DNA of 64,000 nt from UBA1413 sp964461455. GTDB taxonomy: Bacteria > Bacteroidota > Bacteroidia > Bacteroidales > Prolixibacteraceae. Where the stretch lies: positions 40,723-104,722 of the forward strand of contig CAYWUJ010000004.1 in NCBI GenBank assembly GCA_964461455.1. Reading direction: 5' to 3'. Below the pieces are notes generated by a model that was given only the letters and a program-made list of their open reading frames with translations, was not told where the DNA came from and searched no databases. Shown piece after piece: positions 51,942 through 60,147 of this stretch. The position numbers and the translations under genes were made by a program. How positions within the stretch are numbered: the first letter of the stretch is position 1; every line of letters starts with the position of its first letter.

Positions 51942-52943
51942 ATGTATATCGTGAATTCTTATGCCCTGGCCATCATTCTGTGCTTCGTGACCATGCTGTG
52001 CTGGGGATCCTGGGCCAACACCCAGAAGCTGGCCCAGAAATCGTGGCGTTACGAGCTCTTTTACTGGGATTATGTGATCGGCATCGTGCTCATGTCCCTC
52101 CTTTTTGCCTTCACCCTGGGGAGCACAGGATCCCAGGGACGCGGTTTTCTGGAAGATCTGGCACAGGCCGGCATGAGACCCCTCGGGAATGCCTTCCTTG
52201 GCGGAATTGTCTTCAATGCCGCCAACATCCTCGTGGCTGCGGCCATCTCCATCGCGGGAATGTCGGTGGCCTTTCCCGTGGGCATCGGCATCGCACTGGT
52301 GCTGGGCGTGGTCATCAACTACCTGGCCACACCGCAGGGAAATCCCTTCTGGCTGTTCGCAGGCATTGCCCTGATCACCATCGCCATCGTCCTCGATGCC
52401 CTGGCCTACCGGAAAAAAGCCGTCCAGTCGAGTAAAATACCGGCCAAGGGAATTATGCTGTCGGTGACCGGAGGGATCCTGATGGCCCTCTTCTACCGCT
52501 TCGTGGCCAGCTCCATGGCACCGGTGTATGAAACTCCCGAAGCTGGTTTGCTGACCCCCTACACGGCTGTTTTTATCTTTTCGCTCGGAATCTTCGCCAG
52601 CAACTTCATCTTCAACACCCTGATCATGAAAAAACCCTTCGAAGGATCACCGGTTCCCCTGCGCGATTACTTCAGGGGATCTGCCAGGGAACACCTGACA
52701 GGTATCCTGGGAGGCGTGATCTGGTGCATTGGCATGATGTTCAGTATTATCGCCGCCGGAAAAGCGGGATATGCCATCTCCTACGGGCTCGGACAGGGGG
52801 CTACCCTGGTGGCGGCCCTCTGGGGCGTTTTCATCTGGAAAGAATTCAAAGGCTCCAAAGGCACTTCCGGTTTCCTTACCGCGATGTTCGCCCTGTTCCT
52901 TGCCGGACTGGCCCTGGTGATTTTCGCCGGAACAATGAGGTGA
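51942..52943 (+). CDS. GRP/RbsU-family sugar transporter (DMT superfamily)
   Basis: A 333-residue inner-membrane protein with about ten predicted helices spread over its length. The N-terminal LAIILCFVTMLCWGSWANTQKL, NAANILVAAAISIAGMSVAFPVG and the second-half YAISYGLGQGATLVAALWGVFIWKEFKGS are typical of the glucose/ribose porter (GRP) and L-rhamnose porter groups of the drug/metabolite transporter superfamily. It would carry a monosaccharide into the cytoplasm by proton symport. The adjoining ribokinase favours ribose. It starts 18 bases after the DraG-like gene, in one operon. Confidence 0.88.
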   Translation: MYIVNSYALAIILCFVTMLCWGSWANTQKLAQKSWRYELFYWDYVIGIVLMSLLFAFTLGSTGSQGRGFLEDLAQAGMRPLGNAFLGGIVFNAANILVAAAISIAGMSVAFPVGIGIALVLGVVINYLATPQGNPFWLFAGIALITIAIVLDALAYRKKAVQSSKIPAKGIMLSVTGGILMALFYRFVASSMAPVYETPEAGLLTPYTAVFIFSLGIFASNFIFNTLIMKKPFEGSPVPLRDYFRGSAREHLTGILGGVIWCIGMMFSIIAAGKAGYAISYGLGQGATLVAALWGVFIWKEFKGSKGTSGFLTAMFALFLAGLALVIFAGTMR

Positions 52944-53072
52944 TTGTCACAGAATCCATGAATTGAATTCCAACTTCATGCTGATTTCAAAAATCCGGAT
53001 TCCGCAGGACCGCTCCATATGCGAAACGGCTGTTAAAAAAATGATCAACCTGAAAACTAACCTGATACGAAT

Positions 53073-55499
53073 ATGAGAATCAAGAATTTACTCTCCCTCT
53101 TCATCTTCGGAATGCTCATTACAGCATGTGCCCGACCTGACTCCCCGCGCGAGATGGTCATTAATGCCGATTGGAAATTTCTTCGCGCCGATGTGGAGAA
53201 CGGCCAGGATCCCGCCCTCGATGATTCCTCCTGGCGCACCCTTGACCTGCCCCATGATTACAGTATTGAGGACCTTCCGGCAGAGGAAGGGGTGAGACAA
53301 ATCGGCCCCTTCTCAGAGAAAAGCGCCGGCGGGGCATCCACCGGCCATGTGGTGGGCGGCACGGCCTGGTACCGCAAACACTTCACCCTGGGCAAGGAAG
53401 AGCAGGACAAACTGGTGACCCTGCTTTTCGATGGGGTCTACATGGATGCCGATGTCTGGATCAACGGCCATCACCTGGGAAAACACCCTTACGGCTATAC
53501 GGCGTTCTCTTTTGACCTGACCCCCCACCTCCTTCCGGCAGGTGAGAAAAATGTGCTGGCCGTGCAGGTGAAAAACGAAGGAAAGAATTCACGCTGGTAC
53601 AGTGGCTCCGGCATCTACCGTGATGTGAAGCTGATCAGAACCCACCCCGTCCACCTGTCCCTGTGGGGGACTTTTATCACCACCCCTTCCGTGACTGCTG
53701 AAAAAGCCCTGGTAAAAACCGGGGTCAGGACGGCCAATGGTTCCGGAGAGGAAAAAAAAGTGGTGGTCTCCATCAGGCTGAAAAACAGCACCGGCACGGA
53801 AGTGGCTTCGGCAGAACAGGAGGTTCTTCTTCCTGCCGGCGAAACACGCACGGTAGACCTGGAAACCGGAGTGAACGCACCTGCACTCTGGTCTCCTGAC
53901 CAGCCTGCCCTCTATACCATGGAGGTGCAGATCAGGGAGGATGGCAAAGTGCTCGATTCCGTGGAAGAACGGTTCGGGTTCAGGAGCATCGCCTTTTCCG
54001 CGGAAGAAGGCTTTCTGCTGAACGGGGAGCCCGTGTTGCTGAAGGGGGGATGCCTCCACCACGACAACGGCGCCCTGGGATCCGCAGCCTTCCGGACGGC
54101 CGAATTCAGGCGTGTGAAAACCATGAAGGAGGCCGGCTTCAATGCCATCCGAACCTCCCACAATCCCCCGTCGCTCCACTTCCTCGATGCCTGCGATGAA
54201 CTGGGGATCCTGGTCATGGATGAGTCCTTTGACCACTGGCAAAAACCCAAGAATCCGCAGGACTACCACCGTTTCTTCGATGAGTGGTGGGAAAAGGATA
54301 TCGAAGCGATGGTGCTGCGTGACCGCAACCACCCTTCCATCATCATCTGGAGCGTCGGCAACGAAATTCAGGAGCGGGCCGACTCGTCGGGACTGGCCAT
54401 TTTCAGGATGCTGTCGGATAAGGTCAAGTCCCTTGACCCCAGCCGTCCGGTGACCCAGGCCGTATGCAGTTTCTGGGACAATCCCGGAAAAACCTGGGAG
54501 GATACCGCTCCCACCTTTGCACAACTGGACGTGCACGGTTACAACTACCAGTGGCAGCAATATGAACCCGACCATGTGAAGTTTCCGGAAAGAATTATGA
54601 TCGGCACGGAATCGGTCCCCAAGGAGGCCTTTGAAAACTGGCAGACGGTGGAAAACAACGCTTATGTGATCGGCGACTTTGTGTGGACTGGCATGGATTA
54701 CCTCGGGGAGTCGGGAATCGGCCATACCCGGTTTGAAGGCGATTCGGCGGTTTTCGCACCCCCCTGGCCCTGGTTCAACGCCAATTGCGGCGACATCAGT
54801 ATCACAGGCACTAAAAAGCCGCAGATGTTCTTCCGCGATGTGGTCTGGCGTAACTCGCCCCTCGAGATGATGGTCCACGCCCCCCTTCCGGAAGGCAAAA
54901 AAGAGGTCCTCAGCTACTGGGGGTGGCCCGACGAGTGGAAATGCTGGAACTGGGAAGGTCATGAGGGAAAGAACTTCCAGGTGTCGGTCTACACCCGCTG
55001 CGGGCAGGTGCGCCTCGAACTGAACGGGGAGGTGATCGGAACAAAGGAGGTTTCGGATAGCACCAAACTCACCGCTCAGTTCGAAGTGCCTTACCAGCCG
55101 GGGGAACTGACGGCTATAGGAATCTCCGGCGGAAAGGAAGTCGCCCGGCAGGTGCTGAAAACCACCGGAAAACCTTTTTCCGTCAGGGTAACTCCAGAGA
55201 AAGAGAGCCTCTCCCTGGCCAATGACGATCTGGCCTATTTCACAGTCGAGATCCTCGATGAGAACGGGCAGGTGGTTCCCGATGCGCTGCTGCCGGTGGA
55301 ACTGGAAATCACAGGAGGCCGGCTGCAAGCCGTGGCCAACGACCATCCCGCTGACATGCACAGCTTTCAGCAGCCCCGGGTAAACAGCTACCGGGGCCGC
55401 TGCCAGGTGATCGTCAGGCCGGAAAAACCGGGGACCATCGCCGTGGCGGCCAAGGCCGAAGGATTAATACAGGGTGAAGGAAGCGTAATCTTCAAATAA
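53073..55499 (+). CDS. GH2 family glycoside hydrolase lipoprotein
   Basis: An 808-residue exported GH2 enzyme with lipobox LITAC (Cys19), placing it on the outer membrane. It has the jelly-roll start (DWKFLRADVENGQDPALDDS, YRKHFTL, DADVWINGHHLGKHPYGY), an immunoglobulin-like domain, then the barrel with FNAIRTSHNPPS, acid/base Glu431 in WSVGNEIQERA and nucleophile Glu513 in MIGTESVPKEAF. C-terminal beta domains follow from about 610. It may be a beta-galactosidase, beta-glucuronidase or beta-mannosidase; the nucleophile context fits the smaller bacterial GH2 types rather than LacZ. It follows the sugar transporter gene by 129 bases. Confidence 0.93.
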   Translation: MRIKNLLSLFIFGMLITACARPDSPREMVINADWKFLRADVENGQDPALDDSSWRTLDLPHDYSIEDLPAEEGVRQIGPFSEKSAGGASTGHVVGGTAWYRKHFTLGKEEQDKLVTLLFDGVYMDADVWINGHHLGKHPYGYTAFSFDLTPHLLPAGEKNVLAVQVKNEGKNSRWYSGSGIYRDVKLIRTHPVHLSLWGTFITTPSVTAEKALVKTGVRTANGSGEEKKVVVSIRLKNSTGTEVASAEQEVLLPAGETRTVDLETGVNAPALWSPDQPALYTMEVQIREDGKVLDSVEERFGFRSIAFSAEEGFLLNGEPVLLKGGCLHHDNGALGSAAFRTAEFRRVKTMKEAGFNAIRTSHNPPSLHFLDACDELGILVMDESFDHWQKPKNPQDYHRFFDEWWEKDIEAMVLRDRNHPSIIIWSVGNEIQERADSSGLAIFRMLSDKVKSLDPSRPVTQAVCSFWDNPGKTWEDTAPTFAQLDVHGYNYQWQQYEPDHVKFPERIMIGTESVPKEAFENWQTVENNAYVIGDFVWTGMDYLGESGIGHTRFEGDSAVFAPPWPWFNANCGDISITGTKKPQMFFRDVVWRNSPLEMMVHAPLPEGKKEVLSYWGWPDEWKCWNWEGHEGKNFQVSVYTRCGQVRLELNGEVIGTKEVSDSTKLTAQFEVPYQPGELTAIGISGGKEVARQVLKTTGKPFSVRVTPEKESLSLANDDLAYFTVEILDENGQVVPDALLPVELEITGGRLQAVANDHPADMHSFQQPRVNSYRGRCQVIVRPEKPGTIAVAAKAEGLIQGEGSVIFK

Positions 55500-55643
55500 C
55501 ACATAACTTGGAGGGGTAAATAAGACATCACACCTGCTTATCCGTGCAGGGAGTCAGTTTTGTTTGCCAATTCGGGTAACCACTGGGAATTTCAGCGTCA
55601 GCAACGGATTCCAATAAGCCAATTATAACGAAACTTTTTCACA
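55500..55643. other. Gap between the GH2 and COG4299 genes
   Basis: Nothing beyond short, imperfect symmetry near CACCTG...GTGCAGGG (55531-55552) is seen in this 144-base gap; no exact -7 box was found. Confidence 0.25.
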
Positions 55644-56777
55644 ATGAGTAAGCCTTTTCAACCGGTTCGTCTCGGTTCCATTGATGTGCTGAGGGGCTTT
55701 GACCTCTTTTGTCTGGTCTTTTTCCAGCCGGTCCTGATGGCAGTGAGCCAGGCTATGGATGTGCCCTGGATGCACACGCTGGTCACCCCCTTTGAACATG
55801 TGGAATGGGAGGGTTTTGCCTTTTGGGATATCATCATGCCCCTCTTCATGTTCATGGCCGGGACTTCCATGCCCTTTGCCTTTGCGAAATACACCGGACT
55901 CCGAAGCAGGAAGAGGTTGTACCTGCGAATAGCCAAAAGGGTGCTTCTCCTGTGGCTCTTCGGTATGATGTGCCAGGGAAACCTGCTGGCCCTCGATCCC
56001 CAAAAGATCTATCTTTTCTCCAATACCCTGCAGTCCATTGCCATCGGCTACCTTATCTCCGCCCTCCTCTTCATTCATTTGAAAATACGGTGGCAGTTGG
56101 TGATCACCGCAGCCCTCCTGGTGGGATACTGGGCACTGCTGACCTTTGTCACCGCCGGGAGTTTCGGCGGAGGGAATTTCACCCCCGATCTGAACCTGGC
56201 CGAATATGCCGACCGGGTGGTCCTGGGACGGTTCCGCGACGGGGTGACAGTAACCGACGCGGGACTGGACTTCGGCAGTTACCGCTACACCTGGATCCTC
56301 AGCACCCTGAATTTCGGGGTTACGGTAATGACCGGGGTCTTCGCCGGACAGATCCTGAAGGGGAACCTGCCCAAAATGGTCAAGATGCAGTGGCTCATCG
56401 TGGCCGGGATGGCCATGATTGTAGCCGGACTGGTTTGGGGGATGCAAATGCCTATCATCAAGAAAATCTGGACCAGCTCCATGACCCTGTACAGCAGCGG
56501 CATCTGTTTTATGCTCATGGCCTTCTTTTACTACCTGGTTGATATCCGCAATGGCGGAAAATACCTTAACTGGATGAAGATTTACGGGATGAACTCCATT
56601 GCTGCATATATGCTCTACTCGATTGTTAACTTCGGCAGTATCTCCCGCTCTCTCTTCCACGGCACTGAACAATACCTGGGGAATTTCTACCCGGCACTGA
56701 TCACCCTGTCGAATGCGTCCCTTATTTTCCTGATATTGTGGTTGATGTATCGCCGCAAGATTTTCCTGAAAGTGTAA
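55644..56777 (+). CDS. Heparan-alpha-glucosaminide N-acetyltransferase-like membrane protein (COG4299)
   Basis: A 377-residue inner-membrane protein with about ten helices. The family start is SIDVLRGFDLFCLVFFQPVL followed by the DIIMPLFMFMAGTSMPFAF helix, typical of COG4299/DUF5009 proteins related to the lysosomal acetyltransferase that moves acetyl groups across the membrane to glucosamine. The closing segment GMNSIAAYMLYSIVNFGS is also conserved. It may acetylate amino sugars in the periplasm using cytoplasmic acetyl-CoA, but a bacterial activity is not established. It follows the GH2 lipoprotein gene on the same strand. Confidence 0.85.
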   Translation: MSKPFQPVRLGSIDVLRGFDLFCLVFFQPVLMAVSQAMDVPWMHTLVTPFEHVEWEGFAFWDIIMPLFMFMAGTSMPFAFAKYTGLRSRKRLYLRIAKRVLLLWLFGMMCQGNLLALDPQKIYLFSNTLQSIAIGYLISALLFIHLKIRWQLVITAALLVGYWALLTFVTAGSFGGGNFTPDLNLAEYADRVVLGRFRDGVTVTDAGLDFGSYRYTWILSTLNFGVTVMTGVFAGQILKGNLPKMVKMQWLIVAGMAMIVAGLVWGMQMPIIKKIWTSSMTLYSSGICFMLMAFFYYLVDIRNGGKYLNWMKIYGMNSIAAYMLYSIVNFGSISRSLFHGTEQYLGNFYPALITLSNASLIFLILWLMYRRKIFLKV

Positions 56778-56790
56778 CTGTGGGATAAAC

Positions 56791-56820
56791 AAAAAGCAGC
56801 CATGTTTCCATTGCTGCTTT
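56791..56820 (-). terminator. Terminator of tRNA-Val
   Basis: AAAGCAGC (56793-56800) pairs with GCTGCTTT (56813-56820). On the minus strand the stem follows directly from the tRNA 3' end and is followed by a T-run (CTTTTTGTTTA). On the plus strand the stem lies 15 bases after the COG4299 gene stop, so it may also serve that gene. Confidence 0.7.
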
Positions 56821-56897
56821 GGTGGGTTGTACTGGAGTCGAACCAGTGACCCCTACCCTGTCAAGGTAATGCTCTAAACCAACTGAGCTAACAACCC
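56820..56897 (-). tRNA. tRNA-Val(GAC)
   Basis: A 78-base tRNA including an encoded CCA. Acceptor stem GGGTTGT/ACAACCC, D stem GCTC/GAGC, anticodon stem TTACC/GGTAG with loop TTGACAG (anticodon GAC, reading GUC), T arm ACTGG-TTCGACT-CCAGT and discriminator A. All stems pair, the first anticodon-stem pair being a T-G wobble. Confidence 0.97.
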
Positions 56898-56928
56898 GTT
56901 TGCACCAGGCCACAGGGCCTTTGCGGTG

Positions 56929-56936
56929 CAAAAATA
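56929..56936 (-). promoter_or_regulatory. Putative promoter of tRNA-Val
   Basis: On the minus strand TATTTTTG matches the -7 consensus exactly, 31 bases before the tRNA 5' end. The leader between them folds into a stem: TTTGCACC (56899-56906) with GGTGCAAA (56925-56932), and inside it AGGCC with GGCCT. Confidence 0.5.
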
Positions 56937-56969
56937 GAAAATTTTATTTATTCCGGGAGAAAATTTTTC

Positions 56970-58271
56970 TCAGAGCATAAACTTTAGCAAAAAGAGGGCC
57001 GCCAGCACCCAGGTGGTCACGGAAATTTCCCTGAACCGTAAGGTAATCATCTTCAACAGCACATAGGAGACTACTCCGAACATGATCCCTTCGGAAATGG
57101 AGAAGGACATGGGCATCATGATCATGGTCAGGAAGGCGGGAATGGATTCTGTGAAGTCTTCCATGGCGATGTTTTTGACCGGGGTCATCATCATGGCGCC
57201 GACGATGATCAGGGCCGGGGCGGTGGCCACGCCGGGGATCATCAGGAAGAGCGGAGCCAGGAAAAGGGCGGCGAAGAAGAGCAGGGCCACCGTCAGGGCA
57301 GTCAGTCCGGTCCTTCCCCCTTCATTGACGCCCGAGGCACTCTCTACATAGGTGGTCACGGTGCTGGTTCCCAGGGCGGCGCCCAGGGTGGTGCCGATGG
57401 CGTCGGCAAAGAAAGCCTGCTTGACACGGGGTACCCGCCCCTTCTCATCGAGCATGTTGGCTTTGGAGGAAACCCCCACCAGGGTACCCACGGTGTCGAA
57501 CATGTCGACAAAGAGGAAGGTGAAGACTACCAACAACATGTCAAGGGTGAAGATCTGGGTCCATTCGAATTTCAGGAAAACGGGAGCCAGGGAGGGCGGC
57601 GCCCAGCTGGCCGTTCCCGGCAGGTGGGTGAGTTCCGCGGGAATCCCCAGCAGGGCGCCGGCGACAATGCCGATCAACAGGGCACCCCTGACCTTGAGGG
57701 CCAGCAGGGCACCGGTGAGGACCAGCGTGATGAGGGCAATGGCCGGACCGGGGTTCTCCCCGATGGCGGCAATATCGCCCAGGGCCAGAAAAGTGGCCTC
57801 ATTGCTCACGACAATCCCGGCATTTTTGAGTCCCATAAAGGCTATGAATAACCCGATCCCCACCGAAATGGCATGTTTCAGGTTGAGCGGAATCGAATTG
57901 ACGATCATCTCGCGGATATTCCCGGCCGTGAGCAACAGGAAAACCAATCCTTCGAGAAAGACGGCCGTCAGGGCAAACTGCCAGGTATGGCCCATGCCCA
58001 GCACTACGGTATAGGCAAAAAAAGCGTTGAGTCCCATTCCGGGAGCCAGGGCAAAGGGCAGTTTCGCCCACAGGGCCATGACCAGGGTGGCCACGACGGC
58101 GGAGAGTACCGTGGCGGTGAACACCCCTCCCTTGTCCATTCCGGTAGCCCCCAGTATATCGGGGTTTACGGCCAGAATATAGGCCATGGTCATAAAGGTG
58201 GTCACCCCCGCCAGAAGCTCCGTCCTGACCGTGGTGTTGTTTTCCTTTAACTTAAAGAACTTTTCCAGCAT
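56970..58271 (-). CDS. NCS2 family purine permease (PbuG/AzgA type)
   Basis: A 433-residue inner-membrane transporter with about 12-14 helices. MAYILAVNPDILGATGMDKG, the LPFALAPGMGLNAFFAYTVV block and SKANMLDEKGRVPRVKQAFFAD followed by TSTVTTYVESASGVNEGGRTG are signatures of the AzgA-like hypoxanthine/guanine/adenine proton symporters. It starts 10 bases after the stop of the DUF5020 outer-membrane protein gene and is clearly co-transcribed with it; together they form an outer plus inner membrane route for purine bases or nucleosides. Confidence 0.94.
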   Translation of the reverse strand: MLEKFFKLKENNTTVRTELLAGVTTFMTMAYILAVNPDILGATGMDKGGVFTATVLSAVVATLVMALWAKLPFALAPGMGLNAFFAYTVVLGMGHTWQFALTAVFLEGLVFLLLTAGNIREMIVNSIPLNLKHAISVGIGLFIAFMGLKNAGIVVSNEATFLALGDIAAIGENPGPAIALITLVLTGALLALKVRGALLIGIVAGALLGIPAELTHLPGTASWAPPSLAPVFLKFEWTQIFTLDMLLVVFTFLFVDMFDTVGTLVGVSSKANMLDEKGRVPRVKQAFFADAIGTTLGAALGTSTVTTYVESASGVNEGGRTGLTALTVALLFFAALFLAPLFLMIPGVATAPALIIVGAMMMTPVKNIAMEDFTESIPAFLTMIMMPMSFSISEGIMFGVVSYVLLKMITLRFREISVTTWVLAALFLLKFML

Positions 58272-58281
58272 GATCGTCGGT

Positions 58282-58974
58282 TTATAAGGTGTATTTTAAA
58301 CCCAGCGTGGGATATAAATGCAATCCCTTAATTCCTCCGAAATTCCCGGAGATTTCCACTTCACTCCCCACTGAGAAGCTCTTATTGAAGTTATACCACA
58401 ACTGAGGCTCTGACAGGAAAACAAATTTCGTCTTATCACTGCCGAACTGGTTGTCTTCCCGCCAGAAGTCAGCGAATCCGGTAAAGGAAACCTTGTTGCC
58501 CAGCATATGCACAAACCACACGCCGGTGAGCTGCCACGCGAAATCGTGTTTTCCCCTGATAACCTTGTGCATGGCCTGCAGGGTGAGGCCCCTGGAGAAA
58601 TCCTGGGCGTTGACGGAATATTCCACCCCGTTGAGGAAAGCATCGTTGATCTGGTAGGCCCCCGAAAGATCACCGGCGCTCCACTGGCCAAAACCACCGT
58701 TATATTCGGTATGGAAAGCCACCGGAGCATCCCAGAACTTCAGGGCCCGGGCAAACTCCCAATAGGCCATGGATACCCCCTTCACCCCCGGCACACTGCC
58801 GTAATCCATATCAATGAAGAAGAACGTGCTCCCATACTGGTCGGGCTTGAACATCTCAACCGTAGAAGTCAGATACCCCCTCCCCTCACCGGCATCGTAA
58901 TGAAGCTGAATATTCTGCGCAAATACCGCAGAAACAGGCAACAAAAAAAGGAAAAAGATCAGCAGTTTTTTCAT
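58282..58974 (-). CDS. DUF5020 family outer-membrane protein (Tsx-like channel)
   Basis: A 230-residue exported protein with signal peptide MKKLLIFFLFLLPVSAVFA and a beta-barrel-like body of about twelve short alternating strands ending LGLKYTL. QLHYDAGEGRGYLTSTVEMFKPD and STFFFIDMDYG are the opening strands of the DUF5020 family, related to the nucleoside channel Tsx. Pairing with a purine permease 10 bases downstream supports a role in nucleoside or base passage through the outer membrane. No exact -7 box was seen upstream. Confidence 0.85.
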   Translation of the reverse strand: MKKLLIFFLFLLPVSAVFAQNIQLHYDAGEGRGYLTSTVEMFKPDQYGSTFFFIDMDYGSVPGVKGVSMAYWEFARALKFWDAPVAFHTEYNGGFGQWSAGDLSGAYQINDAFLNGVEYSVNAQDFSRGLTLQAMHKVIRGKHDFAWQLTGVWFVHMLGNKVSFTGFADFWREDNQFGSDKTKFVFLSEPQLWYNFNKSFSVGSEVEISGNFGGIKGLHLYPTLGLKYTL

Positions 58975-59074
58975 CGTATTATGTTAATTAAAAGGTTTTG
59001 TTATTGGGGGCAAATAAAACACAAAAAAAATAAAAGGAAAAATTGTTTATCTTGATACCGGAAAAAAATAAGGA

Positions 59075-60034
59075 ATGAAGAAGATAGATCGTCGCAGTTT
59101 TATTGGTAAGGGGGCCGCCGGACTGGCAGGGCTTACGATGATGGGAGCCGGGGGAAGGCTGATTGCTGCGGAAATGGGCAATGACTTTACCGTGGCAGGA
59201 AAGGGAGCCTCCTGGGAAATGGTTACCGGTTTGGGTGATGCCTCTTTGGTTCTTGTCGACCGGGTGATCCTGGGCAAATCGGGACTGACAGTGCCGCGGG
59301 TAGCCCTGGGCACCGGCTCTATCGGGGGCAACCAACAGTCGAACCAGACCCGCCTCGGAAAAGAGAGTTTTAAGAAGGTGGCCCGTCATGCCTGGGACCG
59401 GGGTATCCGCTTCTTCGACATGGCCGACTCCTACGGGTCACACACCTATGTCAGGGAGGTCCTGAAAGAGATTCCCCGCGAAGAGACCACCCTTATGTCG
59501 AAAATGTGGACCACCGACACCAGTTGGCAAAAAAGCGGGGATGTGGCCCAGACCCTCGACCGTTTCCGGAAGGAGACCGGCAGCGACTATTTCGACATCG
59601 TGCTGATGCACTGCCTGGTCAGGCCGGGCTACCGCGAAGAGAAAAAGCTCTTCATCGAAGGGCTCTCCAGAGCCAAAGAAAAGGGGATCATCAAGGCGGT
59701 CGGCGTTTCGTGCCACAACTGGGAAGCCATGAAGGAGGCCGTCGACGATCCCTGGGTCGACGTCATCCTGGCACGCATCAACCCCTTCGGCGTCCATATG
59801 GACAACACCCCTGAGGAGGTCTCGGCATTGCTGGCCCGGGCGCAACGCAACGGCAAAGGGATCATCGCCATGAAGATCTTTGGCAACGGTGACAAAATCA
59901 CGGAAACCGAACGGGAAGAATCGATCACCTACGCCCTCAAAAAGGGAAATATCCACTGCATGACCCTGGGCATGGAGAGCGTCGCCCACATCGACGATGC
60001 CGTGGAACGGGTCATGCGCATTGCCCGCTCATAA
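59075..60034 (+). CDS. Tat-signal aldo/keto reductase
   Basis: A 319-residue aldo/keto reductase with a twin-arginine signal (DRRSFIGKGAAGLAGLTMMG) and about 65 residues before the barrel proper. The catalytic tetrad is visible: Asp and Tyr in FDMADSYGSH, Lys in LMSKMWT and His in VLMHCLV. There is no C-terminal ferredoxin-type iron-sulfur motif, unlike several similar Bacteroidota enzymes. Export as a folded, nucleotide-loaded enzyme to the periplasm is implied. The substrate is unknown, possibly an oxidised sugar. It is divergent from the DUF5020 gene. Confidence 0.88.
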   Translation: MKKIDRRSFIGKGAAGLAGLTMMGAGGRLIAAEMGNDFTVAGKGASWEMVTGLGDASLVLVDRVILGKSGLTVPRVALGTGSIGGNQQSNQTRLGKESFKKVARHAWDRGIRFFDMADSYGSHTYVREVLKEIPREETTLMSKMWTTDTSWQKSGDVAQTLDRFRKETGSDYFDIVLMHCLVRPGYREEKKLFIEGLSRAKEKGIIKAVGVSCHNWEAMKEAVDDPWVDVILARINPFGVHMDNTPEEVSALLARAQRNGKGIIAMKIFGNGDKITETEREESITYALKKGNIHCMTLGMESVAHIDDAVERVMRIARS

Positions 60035-60147
60035 ACCGGAGGTCAAAACATGAGTATGAAGTGCTGCCAGATAAAGCACCACACAGAAAACCAGAAAACA
60101 TCGCTTCAGAAACTTCCTTCCGGCAGGACCGGAGTCCCTGAGACGGG

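Noticed and set aside
53589..55361. Minus-strand open frame of 590 codons opposite the GH2 lipoprotein gene
   Set aside because: Antisense shadow; the plus-strand frame has complete GH2 catalytic motifs.
55623..56792. Minus-strand open frame of 389 codons opposite the COG4299 membrane protein gene
   Set aside because: Rich in His, Gln and Gly with no domain; it mirrors the hydrophobic codons of the real gene on the other strand.
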